NCBI RefSeq assembly: GCF_003002815.1
Contig: NZ_PVTF01000009.1
Location: forward strand, 372,001 to 436,000
From: Umezawaea tangerina
GTDB lineage: Bacteria > Actinomycetota > Actinomycetes > Mycobacteriales > Pseudonocardiaceae
DNA: 64,000 bases
Direction of reading: 5' to 3'
Below are positions 24,447-32,717 of this stretch, piece after piece. Numbering within the stretch: position 1 is the first letter of the stretch; each line of letters starts with the position of its first letter. The notes under the pieces are model-generated. The model was not told the DNA's origin. It saw only the letters and a program-made list of their open reading frames with translations, and made no database searches. A program made the position numbers and the translations under genes.

Positions 24447-24512
24447 TGTGAGACACCGCGTCTCACAGGGGGAGCCTGCCACCCGGCGATCTATGAGTCA
24501 AGTCGTCTCACA
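24447..24512. promoter_or_regulatory. Palindromic operator with extra half-site, upstream of the SDR operon
   Basis: TGTGAGAC-N5-GTCTCACA (24447-24467) is a perfect 8-bp dyad. A third GTCTCACA lies at 24505-24512. On the minus strand a TTGACT (24501-24496) lies between them and may be the -35 box. The shape fits a TetR-type regulator; no such gene adjoins. Confidence 0.6.
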
Positions 24513-24520
24513 GTGGCGGA

Positions 24521-24554
24521 CGTCCCGGCCGCGCGGTGGTGCGCGGCCGGGACG
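24521..24554 (-). terminator. Hairpin terminator of the GH92 gene
   Basis: CGTCCCGGCCGCGC (24521-24534) pairs perfectly with 24541-24554 around a 6-nt loop, starting 7 bp after the GH92 stop codon. Confidence 0.75.
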
Positions 24555-24560
24555 ACGCTG

Positions 24561-27257
24561 CTACGGAACCCTCCACTGCTGGGCAGTGCTGGAGTTGCAG
24601 TCGTAGATCTGCAGTTGCGTCCCGTTGGCCGAGTTGCTGTTCGGGACGTCCAGGCAGCGACCGGACGGCGGGTTGACCAGCGACCCGTTCGCCTTCGGCC
24701 ACCACTGCTGGGCGCCGGTGCCGTTGCAGTCCCAGAGCTGGATCTTGGCACCGTTCGACCGGCTGCTGCTGCTCACGTCCATGCACCGGCCCGCGGCGCG
24801 GACCGTGCCGTCCGACGCCAGGGTCCACTGCTGGGCGGCGGAGGTGTTGCAGTCCCACAGGCGCACGGGCGCGCCGTTGCCCGTGACGGCCGGGTCGGCG
24901 TCCGCGCACTTGGACGCCAGACCGCTGACGGCACCGGTGCGCGCGGGCGTCGGGCCGACGTCGAACGACGGCGGGGCGTCGGCCGCGGCCGTGCCCCACG
25001 AGGACGCCGACGTGCCCAGCGCGTAGTCGAGCGTGCCGCCGTTGGCGACGAACGTCGACGGCAGCCACGGCTTGGTCGACGCGGTTCCGTTGACGCGCAA
25101 CGACTGCACGTACTTCGCCGAGTCGGACGCGCCCGCCGCGGTGATCGTGATGGTCTTGCCGTTGCCGCGGGTGATCGTGGTCTGCGGGAACTGCGGGCTC
25201 GCGAGCACCAGGTCGGCGCGGCCCGGCGCCTCCGGGTACATGCCGAGCGCGGCCCACACCGCCCACGACGACATCTCACCGAGGTCGTCGTTGCCCACCA
25301 GGCCTTCCGGGACCGGCGTGAAGATCGACGTCAGGGCGCGGCGCACCACGTCCTGCGTCTTCGCCGGGGCGCCCGCGTAGGCGTAGGCCCACGGGGTGTT
25401 CAGCGTCGGCTCGTTGCCCAGGTAGGCGTAGGGCTTCTTGGGGCCCGCGTTGAGCTCGGTGAAGAACGTGTCCAGCCGCGAGACCACGGTCGCGTTGCCG
25501 CCCATCGCGTCGAACAGGCCGCGGTGGTTGTAGGGCACGAGCCACGTGTACTGGGCGGCGTTGCCCTCGACGTACTCGTTCTCCTGGATGGGGTCGAACG
25601 CGGGCCAGCTCAGGTCGGTGTTGCGCGGCTTGAGGTACTTCTGCCCGGACTCGAAGATGTTGCGCCAGTTCTGCGCGCGCCGCAGGAAGTTCTCCGCCGT
25701 GGCCGTGTCGCCCAGTCGCGACGCGAGCTGGCTGATGGCGAAGTCGGCGCTGGTGTACTCCAGCGTCGTCGAGGCGGAACCCCAGACGTCCGGCAGGCCC
25801 GTCGGGACGTAGCCGTAGGTGTTGTACTGCAACCAGCCCGGCCGCTGCCGGACGTCGTTGACGCCCGCGACGATGCGCTGCAGGGCCTGCGCGGTGTCGA
25901 ACGACGTGCCGCCGAACGCGTGCACCGTGGAGACGATGATCGCCATCGGGTCGCCGTTCATGACCCCCGTGCCGCCGTTGGCGACGGTCCAGCGGTCGAA
26001 GTAGCCGCCCTGCGCCGCCTGGTTCACGGCCGACTGCGCGATGTCGGAGGCTTCCTTGGGCGCCAGCAGGGAGATGAGCGCTATCTGGGAGCGGTAGACG
26101 TCCCAGCCGGAGTAGTTCGCGTACTGCACGGTCGACGTGGTGTGCACCTGGTTGTCGAACCCGGTGTACCGGCCGTTGACGTCGCTGTACACGTTGGGGT
26201 GCAACAGGGAGTGGTAGAGCGACGTGTACAGCGTGCGCAGCTGCGTCGTCGTGCCGCCGGTGACGTCGATCCGCCCCAGCCAGCCGTTCCACGCCGCCCG
26301 CGACTGGGCCTTCACCTCGTCGAACGACTTCGTGCCGGTCTCGCTCGCCAGGTTGGCCTTCGCGCCGTCGAGGTCGACGAACGAGATGCCGATGCGGGCC
26401 GTCACCGTGCTGGTGTTGAAGGAGACGAACGCCGCCGCCGCGAACGGCTGCACGTCCTGCTGCGTCACGCCGGGCGACGCGGGCAGGTTCTGCGTCTCGG
26501 CGGTCTTCGGCTCGGGCGGCAGCTGCTGCCCGCTCTTGCCCTCGACCGTCCGCCGCGACTCGTCGACCTTGCCCTGCTCGTCCACCACGCCCGCGGTGCT
26601 GAAGTTCTGGTCGAACGTCACCGTGAAGTGCAACCGGTACCGGTTGCCCGCCCCGCAGAACCCACCGCTGTCGGTGTACCCGGACAGGCTGTTCGTCCCG
26701 ATCGTGATCGACCCGCTCGCCGCGTTGAACGCCTTCGCGGCGTCCACCGACAACGACGCCCGCTGCCCCGCCGGGTAGGTGAACCGCGCGACCCCCGACC
26801 GCTGGTTCGCCGTCAGCTCCGTCCGCAGCCCGTTGTCGAACGCCACCGAGTAGTAGCCCGGCTGCGCGATCTCGTTGGCGTGGTTGAACGTGTAGTAGCT
26901 CACCGGGCTCGTACCCAGCGTCGGCATGAACGGGATGTTCCCGAAGTCACTGCACCCCGGCCCCGACAGGTGCGTCAGGCTGAAGCCGCGGATGCGGTTG
27001 TCGTCGTAGTGGTAACCACCGTGCTGGTGCGTGACGGTGTCCGGACTCCACTGCAACATGCCGAACGGCGACACAGCACCGGGGAACGTGTTGCCCGCCC
27101 CACCACCATGCCCGAAGTCCGGCCCACCGGGCTTCGTACCGACGAACGCGTTGACGTACTGAGCCGGATCAGTCACCGCCTGAGCCGTACCGGCCGATAT
27201 CGGGACCGCGACGGCCGCGAAGGTCACGGCCGCCAGGACCACGGAACGAAGACGCAT
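24561..27257 (-). CDS. Secreted GH92 alpha-mannosidase-type glycosidase with C-terminal ricin-B (CBM13) domain
   Basis: The 898-residue protein has a Sec signal (MRLRSVVLAAVTFAAVAVPI, cleavage after GTAQA). It shows GH92 features: YVNAFVGTKPGGPDFGHG with FPGAVSPFGM near the start, GWDVYRSQI in the middle, and GLVGNDDLGEMSSWAVWAAL near residue 650, which holds the acidic catalytic region. GH92 enzymes are calcium-dependent exo-alpha-mannosidases. The last 130 residues form a beta-trefoil with three QxW repeats (AQQWTL, AQQWWP, AQQWRV), a sugar-binding domain. GGAGGAA lies before ATG 27257. A LacI-type palindrome just upstream suggests control by sugar availability. Confidence 0.9.
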   Translation of the reverse strand: MRLRSVVLAAVTFAAVAVPISAGTAQAVTDPAQYVNAFVGTKPGGPDFGHGGGAGNTFPGAVSPFGMLQWSPDTVTHQHGGYHYDDNRIRGFSLTHLSGPGCSDFGNIPFMPTLGTSPVSYYTFNHANEIAQPGYYSVAFDNGLRTELTANQRSGVARFTYPAGQRASLSVDAAKAFNAASGSITIGTNSLSGYTDSGGFCGAGNRYRLHFTVTFDQNFSTAGVVDEQGKVDESRRTVEGKSGQQLPPEPKTAETQNLPASPGVTQQDVQPFAAAAFVSFNTSTVTARIGISFVDLDGAKANLASETGTKSFDEVKAQSRAAWNGWLGRIDVTGGTTTQLRTLYTSLYHSLLHPNVYSDVNGRYTGFDNQVHTTSTVQYANYSGWDVYRSQIALISLLAPKEASDIAQSAVNQAAQGGYFDRWTVANGGTGVMNGDPMAIIVSTVHAFGGTSFDTAQALQRIVAGVNDVRQRPGWLQYNTYGYVPTGLPDVWGSASTTLEYTSADFAISQLASRLGDTATAENFLRRAQNWRNIFESGQKYLKPRNTDLSWPAFDPIQENEYVEGNAAQYTWLVPYNHRGLFDAMGGNATVVSRLDTFFTELNAGPKKPYAYLGNEPTLNTPWAYAYAGAPAKTQDVVRRALTSIFTPVPEGLVGNDDLGEMSSWAVWAALGMYPEAPGRADLVLASPQFPQTTITRGNGKTITITAAGASDSAKYVQSLRVNGTASTKPWLPSTFVANGGTLDYALGTSASSWGTAAADAPPSFDVGPTPARTGAVSGLASKCADADPAVTGNGAPVRLWDCNTSAAQQWTLASDGTVRAAGRCMDVSSSSRSNGAKIQLWDCNGTGAQQWWPKANGSLVNPPSGRCLDVPNSNSANGTQLQIYDCNSSTAQQWRVP

Positions 27258-27283
27258 GGTTCCTCCTGCAGGGACGAGGAAGA

Positions 27284-27297
27284 TGACAACGTTGTCA
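27284..27297 (-). promoter_or_regulatory. LacI-family operator palindrome upstream of GH92
   Basis: TGACAACGTTGTCA is a perfect 14-bp palindrome centred on CG, 26 bp before the start codon. This form is typical of LacI/GalR operators in actinobacteria that repress glycoside-hydrolase genes until the sugar inducer is present. Confidence 0.7.
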
Positions 27298-27419
27298 GCG
27301 TGGATTCTCCCACCGACTTCCCTGGTCAGGAACCCGCTACGCGGCGCAACCTTCGTACACCCACCGTTGTCCAGCGGACAGAACAAGGGACACGACCACA
27401 AGCCAGAGCCGAGCAGCCC

Positions 27420-27560
27420 GACCCAACAAAACCCAAGGAGCACCCACAACCACAACAGACCCGAGGACCACGCCCACCCACAACGACACCGAGCACGCCC
27501 ACCCACGACAGAACCCGAGGAGCACGCCCACCCACGACGCCAGCGAGCCCACCCGTCCGC
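27420..27560. repeat. C/A-rich degenerate tandem repeats
   Basis: The 13-mer CACGCCCACCCAC recurs at 27469, 27494 and 27523, preceded by variants of CGAGGA or CCGAG. The surrounding 140 bp are built from related C/A-rich pieces. No gene is seen. It leads into the long palindrome at 27563. Confidence 0.6.
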
Positions 27561-27562
27561 CC

Positions 27563-27683
27563 GTGCGGCCGACTTGACTTGGGGTTTTTGGGCTTAAACT
27601 TGCGGCGGCGGGCAGGCTCTACCACCTGCCCTTTTTCGCCCGACGAAGCCCAAAAAAGGGGCCCCAAGTCAAGTCGGCCGCAC
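27563..27683. repeat. 121-bp nested palindrome (island C)
   Basis: Positions 27563-27584 pair perfectly with 27662-27683 (22 bp, outer arm GTGCGGCCGACTTGACTTGG). After a GGGG bulge on the right side (27658-27661), TTTTTGGGCTT (27585-27595) pairs with AAGCCCAAAAA (27646-27656). A third hairpin, GGGCAGG (27610-27616) with CCTGCCC (27625-27631), sits in the loop. The strong ends and lack of coding suggest a non-autonomous mobile repeat or a structured RNA. Confidence 0.8.
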
Positions 27684-27699
27684 CCGGAGACAGCTGTAG

Positions 27700-27870
27700 C
27701 GACACCCCGCTTAGATCCTCTGCGCGATACCCCGCCCTACCCCTCTGCGGCGATACCCCGCTTAGATCCTCCGCGACGACACCCCGCTCTGCCCCCTCCG
27801 CGACGACACCCCGCGCTTCGACACCCCGCGACAACACCCCGTCCTACCCCACGACAGCATCAACCACCCC
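27700..27870. repeat. Imperfect tandem repeats, period 25-27 bp
   Basis: Units of the form CGAYACCCCGCTTAGATCCT followed by CYGCG start at 27700, 27725, 27751, 27777 and 27804, with a shortened one at 27819. The array follows the nested palindrome. The remaining bases up to the prcA stop at 27926 show nothing further that I can name. Confidence 0.75.
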
Positions 27871-27925
27871 ACACACAACAAAGCGGGACACCCCCACCCG
27901 GAGATGCCCCGCAATGCCTCAAACC

Positions 27926-28741
27926 CTAAGCCTTGTCGTCGTTCGGCGGCAGGTTCACATCCTTCGTCGGCTTGGCCGGCCCACCCTTGGTGGACGTAGG
28001 CGCCTCCGACTTCGGATCCTCCGCCCCCGGCTCCTCCCCGGACGGCAGCATCGCGTCCAGAGCCGCCCCCACGATCCGCCGGAAAGCCCGACGCGGTCGG
28101 TCGCGTTCGAGGACCGCCACTTCCAGCTTGCCCCGGTCCAGCAGGTCCGGTTTACCGTTGCCGGTGCTCGTCGACCCCGCGCTCAGCCCGCGGACCGCCA
28201 CGCTCACGGCGTCGGCCAGCGCCAGCCCGTCGGCGAACAGGTCCTTGAGCGCGGTCGTGGTGGCCTCGGCCTGGCCGCCCATGACCACGTACTGGGGCTC
28301 GTCGACGATGGAGCCGTCGTAGGTGAGCCGGTACATGGTGTCCTGCTCGGGCAGGCTGCCGACCTCCGCGACGCAGATCTCCACCTCAAGGGGCTTGATC
28401 TGCTCGGTGAAGATCGACCCCAGCGTCTGCGCGTACACGTTGGCCAGGGAGCGGCCGGTGACGTCGCGCGGGTCGTTCTGGTACCCGCGGATGTCGGCGA
28501 ACCGGATCCCGGCCTGGCGCAGGTTCTCGAACTCGCTGTACCGGCCGACGGCCGCGAAGCCGATGCGGTCGTAGATCTCCGAGACCTTGTGCAGCGTGCT
28601 CGACGGGTTCTCGGCCACGAACAGGATCCCGTCGGCGTACCTGAGCACGACGACGCTGCGGCCCCTGGCAATACCCTTCCTGGCGTACTCCGAGCGGTCG
28701 CGCAGGATCTGCTCGGGTGAGGCGTACAACGGCATCGTCAC
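27926..28741 (-). CDS. prcA: 20S proteasome alpha subunit
   Basis: The 271-residue subunit forms the gated outer rings of the 20S core with PrcB. It matches actinobacterial PrcA throughout: [60 protein letters not shown], and RPRRAFRRI near residue 220. An acidic, Lys/Pro-rich tail of about 40 residues follows ([17 protein letters not shown]). I chose GTG 28741 (AGGAG 8 nt upstream), two codons before an ATG at 28735; both give nearly the same protein. It is the last gene of dop-pup-prcB-prcA, 40 bp after prcB. A pafA ligase gene, often near prcA, does not follow here; repeats and the GH92 gene do. Confidence 0.97.
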   Translation of the reverse strand: MTMPLYASPEQILRDRSEYARKGIARGRSVVVLRYADGILFVAENPSSTLHKVSEIYDRIGFAAVGRYSEFENLRQAGIRFADIRGYQNDPRDVTGRSLANVYAQTLGSIFTEQIKPLEVEICVAEVGSLPEQDTMYRLTYDGSIVDEPQYVVMGGQAEATTTALKDLFADGLALADAVSVAVRGLSAGSTSTGNGKPDLLDRGKLEVAVLERDRPRRAFRRIVGAALDAMLPSGEEPGAEDPKSEAPTSTKGGPAKPTKDVNLPPNDDKA

Positions 28742-28781
28742 TGGCGCGGCTCCTGACCTCGGCGAATGGGGGTGAACACGG

Positions 28782-29621
28782 CTAGACCCTGCGGCCTTCG
28801 ACGACGGCCTCGGCGACCGCGGCCGTGCGCTCCTCGGACAGCGGGACGGCGCCCTCGGCCGCGGTGATCGTGACGATCACCGGGTAGATGCGCCGGACGG
28901 TGTCGGGGCCGCCGGTGGCGGTGTCGTCGTCCGCCGCGTCGTAGAGCGCCTCGACGGCGGCACGGGCGGCGCCGTCGGCGTCGGCGTCCGGGTCGTAGAG
29001 CTTCTTCAGCGCGGACTTGGCGAACAGCGAGCCCGAGCCCACGGCCTGGTAGCCCTGGTTCTCCTCGTAGCGGCCGCCGGTGACGTCGTAGGACACGATC
29101 CGGCCCGCGCGATCGGGGTCCGGGGCCTCGGTGTCGAAGCCCGCGAACAGCGGCACCACCGCGAGGCCCGCCATGGCCGCGTCCAGGTTGCCCCTGATCA
29201 TCGCGGCCAGGCGGTTGGCCTTGCCGTCGATCGAGAGCGAGACGCCCTCGATCTTCTCGTAGTGCCGGAGCTCGACCGCGAAGAGGCGCACGATCTCGAT
29301 CGCGATGCCCGCGGTGCCCGCGATGCCGACCGCGGAGTAGTCGTCGGTGACGAACACCTTCTTCATGTCCCGCTGGGCGATCACGTTGCCCATGGTCGCC
29401 CGCCGGTCGCCCGCGATCAGGACGCCGCCCTTGAAGGTGACGGCCACGATCGTGGTCCCGTGCGGGGCCTGGACGTGGCTGCCCTCGGGCAGCTTGCGCC
29501 CCGACGGGAGCAGCTCGGGCGCCTGGGCGCGGAGGAAGTCGGTGAACGACGATGACCCCGGCGTCAAGTACGCCGGGGGCAACGACGCGGACGGGTACCG
29601 CCCGGACGAGCTGTTTTCCAT
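28782..29621 (-). CDS. prcB: 20S proteasome beta subunit
   Basis: The 279-residue precursor has a 55-residue propeptide ending in APHG, after which Thr56 starts the mature protein ([20 protein letters not shown]) and acts as N-terminal nucleophile. Asp and Lys of the active site are in AGDRRAT and MKKVFV. The catalytic subunit makes up the two inner rings of the proteasome that degrades pupylated proteins. The gene lies 51 bp after pup and 40 bp before prcA on the same strand. Confidence 0.97.
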   Translation of the reverse strand: MENSSSGRYPSASLPPAYLTPGSSSFTDFLRAQAPELLPSGRKLPEGSHVQAPHGTTIVAVTFKGGVLIAGDRRATMGNVIAQRDMKKVFVTDDYSAVGIAGTAGIAIEIVRLFAVELRHYEKIEGVSLSIDGKANRLAAMIRGNLDAAMAGLAVVPLFAGFDTEAPDPDRAGRIVSYDVTGGRYEENQGYQAVGSGSLFAKSALKKLYDPDADADGAARAAVEALYDAADDDTATGGPDTVRRIYPVIVTITAAEGAVPLSEERTAAVAEAVVEGRRV

Positions 29622-29672
29622 GTGTGGCTTCGTCTCCTGTCCCCGAGTCGGCTGGTGGGCGGTGCGTACCGC

Positions 29673-29867
29673 CTACTCGCCGCCCTTTTGCACGTATGCC
29701 CGCACGAAGTCCTCGGCGTTCTCCTCGAGAACGTCGTCGATCTCGTCCAGGATCGCGTCGACGTCCTCGCCGAGCTTCTCGCGTCGTTCCTGACCGGCCG
29801 CCGCGGCGTCGCCGCCATCGCCGTCGCCGTCACCGCCGCCTTGCCGCTGAACCTGTTCCTGTGCCAT
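29673..29867 (-). CDS. pup: Prokaryotic ubiquitin-like protein Pup
   Basis: The 64-residue protein is disordered and acidic, with the Gly/Asp-rich front GGGDGDGDGGDAAAA and the Mpa-binding helix region EKLGEDVDAILDEIDDVLEE. It ends AYVQKGGE. The last residue is Glu (GAG before TAG), so it can be ligated to target lysines directly; Pup proteins ending in Gln first need deamidation by Dop. ATG 29867 is preferred over upstream in-frame starts because the conserved length begins there. Confidence 0.97.
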   Translation of the reverse strand: MAQEQVQRQGGGDGDGDGGDAAAAGQERREKLGEDVDAILDEIDDVLEENAEDFVRAYVQKGGE

Positions 29868-29958
29868 CTCAGCCTCCCGCGTCGACCCGAGTGAAGGGGT
29901 CTCCCACAACATTACCCAGCAGGACCGACAATTAGTGCCTGCCACACGGGTTCGATGA

Positions 29959-31464
29959 TCAGCCCCTCGTCAGGGCGTCCACCAGTTGTTCGGCCGTCTC
30001 GGCGGCCTCCAGGAGCGCTCCCACGTGGGCTTTCGTCCCCCGGAGGGGTTCGAGGGTGGGGATCCGGACGAGCGACTCCCGACCGAGGTCGAAGATCACG
30101 GAGTCCCACGAGGCGGCCGCCACGGACTGCGGGTAGCGCTCCAGGCACCGGCCGCGGAAGTACGCGCGGGTGTCCTCGGGCGGCGACTTGATGGCCGCGA
30201 GGACCTCCTCCTCGCTGACCAGGCGCTTCATCGAGCCGCGCGCGACCAGCCGGTTGTAGAGGCCCTTGTCCAGCCGGACGTCGGAGTACTGCAGGTCGAC
30301 GAGCTTGAGCCGGGGCGCGCCCCAGGCCAGGCCGTCGCGGGAGCGGTAGCCCTCCAGCAGCCGCAGCTTGGCCACCCAGTCGAGGCGGTCCGCGCACTCC
30401 TGCGGGTCGCGGCGCAGCGCGTCGAGCACCTCGCCCCAGATCCGCACGACGTCGCGGTCGGCGGCGTGGTCGCCGGAGGTGTCCTCCTCGAGGAACCGCA
30501 CGGCCCGCTCGTGGTAGGCGGACTGGATGTCCAGGCCGGTCATCTTCCGGCCGCCGGACAGCTCCACCTGCACCTTCAGCGTCGGGTCGTGGCTGATCTG
30601 GTGCACGGCGCGGACCGGGTCGAGCAGCCGCAGGTCGTCGAAGCGCCTGCCGGCCTCGATCATGTCCAGCACGATCGAGGCGGTGCCGACCTTGAGGTAG
30701 GTGGAGTACTCGGCGAGGTTCGCGTCGCCGATGATGCAGTGCAGCCTGCGGTACTTGTCCGCGTCGGCGTGGGGCTCGTCGCGGGTGTTGATGATGCCGC
30801 GCTTGAGCGTGGTCTCCAGGCCGACCTCGACCTCGATGTAGTCCGAGCGCTGGGAGAGCTGGAAGCCCTCCTCGTCGCCGGTCGGACCGATGCCGACCCG
30901 GCCGGAGCCGGTGACGACCTGGCGCGACGCGAAGAACGGGGTGAGGCCCGCGATCACCGCGGTGAACGGGGTGCTGCGGGCCATCAGGTAGTTCTCGTGG
31001 GTGCCGTAGCTGGCGCCCTTGCCGTCCACGTTGTTCTTGTACAGCTGCAGCCGGGGCTGGCCGGGCACGCTGGCCGCCTTGATGGCCGCCTGCTCCATGA
31101 TCCGCTCGCCCGCCTTGTCCCAGATCACCGCGTCGCGCGCGTTGGTGACCTCGGGCGCGGAGTACTCCGGGTGGGCGTGGTCGACGTAGAGCCGGGCGCC
31201 GTTGGTGAGGATGACGTTGGCCGCGCCGAGGTCCTCGACGTCGGTGTCGATCGGGTGGTTGCCCGGCACGCCGAGGTCGAACCCGCGCGCGTCGCGCAGG
31301 GGCGACTCCACCTCGTAGTCCCACCGGGCCCTGCGGGCGCGCGGGATGTCGGCGGCCGCCGCGTAGGCCAGCACCACTTGTGTCGAGGTCAGCACCGGGT
31401 TCGCCGTCGCATCCCCCGGCACCGAGATGCCGTACTCGACTTCGGTTCCCATGATCCGCCTCAT
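29959..31464 (-). CDS. dop: Depupylase / Pup deamidase Dop
   Basis: The 501-residue member of the carboxylate-amine ligase-like Pup family has the Dop start [59 protein letters not shown] and the C-terminal [18 protein letters not shown]. It removes Pup from substrates by isopeptide cleavage; since Pup here ends in Glu, the deamidase activity would not be needed. It is first in dop-pup-prcB-prcA and divergent from the FAD monooxygenase at 31550. In most actinobacteria mpa lies directly upstream of dop; here mpa is 12.6 kb away. Confidence 0.96.
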   Translation of the reverse strand: MRRIMGTEVEYGISVPGDATANPVLTSTQVVLAYAAAADIPRARRARWDYEVESPLRDARGFDLGVPGNHPIDTDVEDLGAANVILTNGARLYVDHAHPEYSAPEVTNARDAVIWDKAGERIMEQAAIKAASVPGQPRLQLYKNNVDGKGASYGTHENYLMARSTPFTAVIAGLTPFFASRQVVTGSGRVGIGPTGDEEGFQLSQRSDYIEVEVGLETTLKRGIINTRDEPHADADKYRRLHCIIGDANLAEYSTYLKVGTASIVLDMIEAGRRFDDLRLLDPVRAVHQISHDPTLKVQVELSGGRKMTGLDIQSAYHERAVRFLEEDTSGDHAADRDVVRIWGEVLDALRRDPQECADRLDWVAKLRLLEGYRSRDGLAWGAPRLKLVDLQYSDVRLDKGLYNRLVARGSMKRLVSEEEVLAAIKSPPEDTRAYFRGRCLERYPQSVAAASWDSVIFDLGRESLVRIPTLEPLRGTKAHVGALLEAAETAEQLVDALTRG

Positions 31465-31549
31465 GGGGGCAGCCTACGGCGTCCGCCCCTGCTCGGGGCT
31501 ATATGGCGTTGCCAATACTCTGCGTTCGCCACGGACGAAAGGACCCCCG

Positions 31550-32713
31550 TTGAGCACTGTCGAGGTGCCCCTGCTCGTCGTCGGAGGCGGGATCGGCGGG
31601 CTCGCCACCGCCCTGGCCGCGGCCCGGCGGGGGCTGCCGGTGCGCGTGCTGGAGCGGTCGGCGGCGTTCGGCGAGATCGGCGCGGGCCTCCAGATGGGCC
31701 CGAACGCGAGCCGCGCGCTCGACGCGCTGGGCGTGCTGGACGACGTCCTGCCGCTGGCCGTGCGGCCCGCGGCGGGCGTGCTCAGGGACGCGGTGAGCGG
31801 GCGCGTGCTGACCAGGCTCGACCTGGGCGGGGCCTTCCGCGACCGGTACGGCCACCCCTACCTCGTGATGCACCGCGGCGACCTCCTCGACGTGCTGCTC
31901 GACCACTGCCGCGCGCACGACCTGGTCACCCTGGAGGCGGGCCGGGAGGTCGTCTCCTCCGAGGTGCGGGCCGACGGCGCCGAGGTGCGCTGCGCGGACG
32001 GGTCGACCTACCGGGCGCGCACGCTGGTGGCCGCCGACGGGCTGGGGTCCGGGCTGCGCGGGCACCTGAGCGACGACGAGCCGGTGTGCAGCGGGTACGC
32101 CGCCTACCGGGGCACCGCGCCGCGCGAGGGCGACGGGCCGGACGAGGTCGTGCTCTGGATCGGGCCCGGCCTGCACCTGGTGCGCTACCCGGTCCGGGCG
32201 GGCGCGCTGGTCAACCAGGTCGCGGTGTTCCGCAGTCCCCGGTTCCACGCCGGTGAGGCCGAGTGGGGCGGCGTGGACGAGCTGGAGGCCGCCTTCGCGG
32301 GCACCTGCGAGCCGGTCCGCGACGCCGTGGCGCGGGTGGGCCGCGACCGGCACTGGGCGATGCACGACCGGGAGCCGCTGGACTCGTGGGTCACCGGCAG
32401 GCTCGTCCTGGTCGGCGACGCCGCGCACCCGATGCTCCAGTACCTCGGCCAGGGCGCCTGCCAGGCGCTGGAGGACGCGGTGGAACTGGGCGCGCGGCTG
32501 CACGAGGACTCGGGCACCGCACTGGAGGCGTTCCAGCGTGCCCGGCGGCCCAAGGCCGTGCGCTGCCAGACGTCCGCACGGCCGTGGGGCGACCTGTGGC
32601 ACACGGCGGACCCGCTGCTGATCGGCGTGCGCGACCGGATGTTCGCGCTGCGCGCCGACGACGACTACACCGAGCTGGACTGGCTCTACGCGGGGCCCGG
32701 AGACCCCGCGTAG
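31550..32713 (+). CDS. FAD-dependent monooxygenase, 3-hydroxybenzoate 6-hydroxylase-like
   Basis: The 387-residue flavoprotein hydroxylase has the N-terminal LLVVGGGIGGLATALAAARR, the GAGLQMGPNASRALDALGV segment of salicylate/hydroxybenzoate hydroxylases, VAADGLGSGLRGHL, and the second FAD motif VLVGDAAHPMLQYLGQGACQ. It probably hydroxylates an aromatic acid with NAD(P)H and O2. I chose TTG 31550 because GAAAGGA lies 7 nt upstream and the FAD motif starts soon after. It sits between dop and the subtilase, where mpa would be expected, and its stop is 4 bp from the subtilase stop. Confidence 0.83.
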   Translation: MSTVEVPLLVVGGGIGGLATALAAARRGLPVRVLERSAAFGEIGAGLQMGPNASRALDALGVLDDVLPLAVRPAAGVLRDAVSGRVLTRLDLGGAFRDRYGHPYLVMHRGDLLDVLLDHCRAHDLVTLEAGREVVSSEVRADGAEVRCADGSTYRARTLVAADGLGSGLRGHLSDDEPVCSGYAAYRGTAPREGDGPDEVVLWIGPGLHLVRYPVRAGALVNQVAVFRSPRFHAGEAEWGGVDELEAAFAGTCEPVRDAVARVGRDRHWAMHDREPLDSWVTGRLVLVGDAAHPMLQYLGQGACQALEDAVELGARLHEDSGTALEAFQRARRPKAVRCQTSARPWGDLWHTADPLLIGVRDRMFALRADDDYTELDWLYAGPGDPA

Positions 32714-32717
32714 GCCG

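Noticed and set aside
27700-27870. CRISPR array in the tandem repeat after the palindrome
   Set aside because: Units are contiguous 25-27 bp tandem copies without spacers.
24513-27929. Open frame of 1,138 codons on the plus strand over the GH92 gene
   Set aside because: The opposite strand encodes a complete secreted GH92 with signal peptide, ribosome site and QxW repeats; the plus-strand translation is low-complexity.
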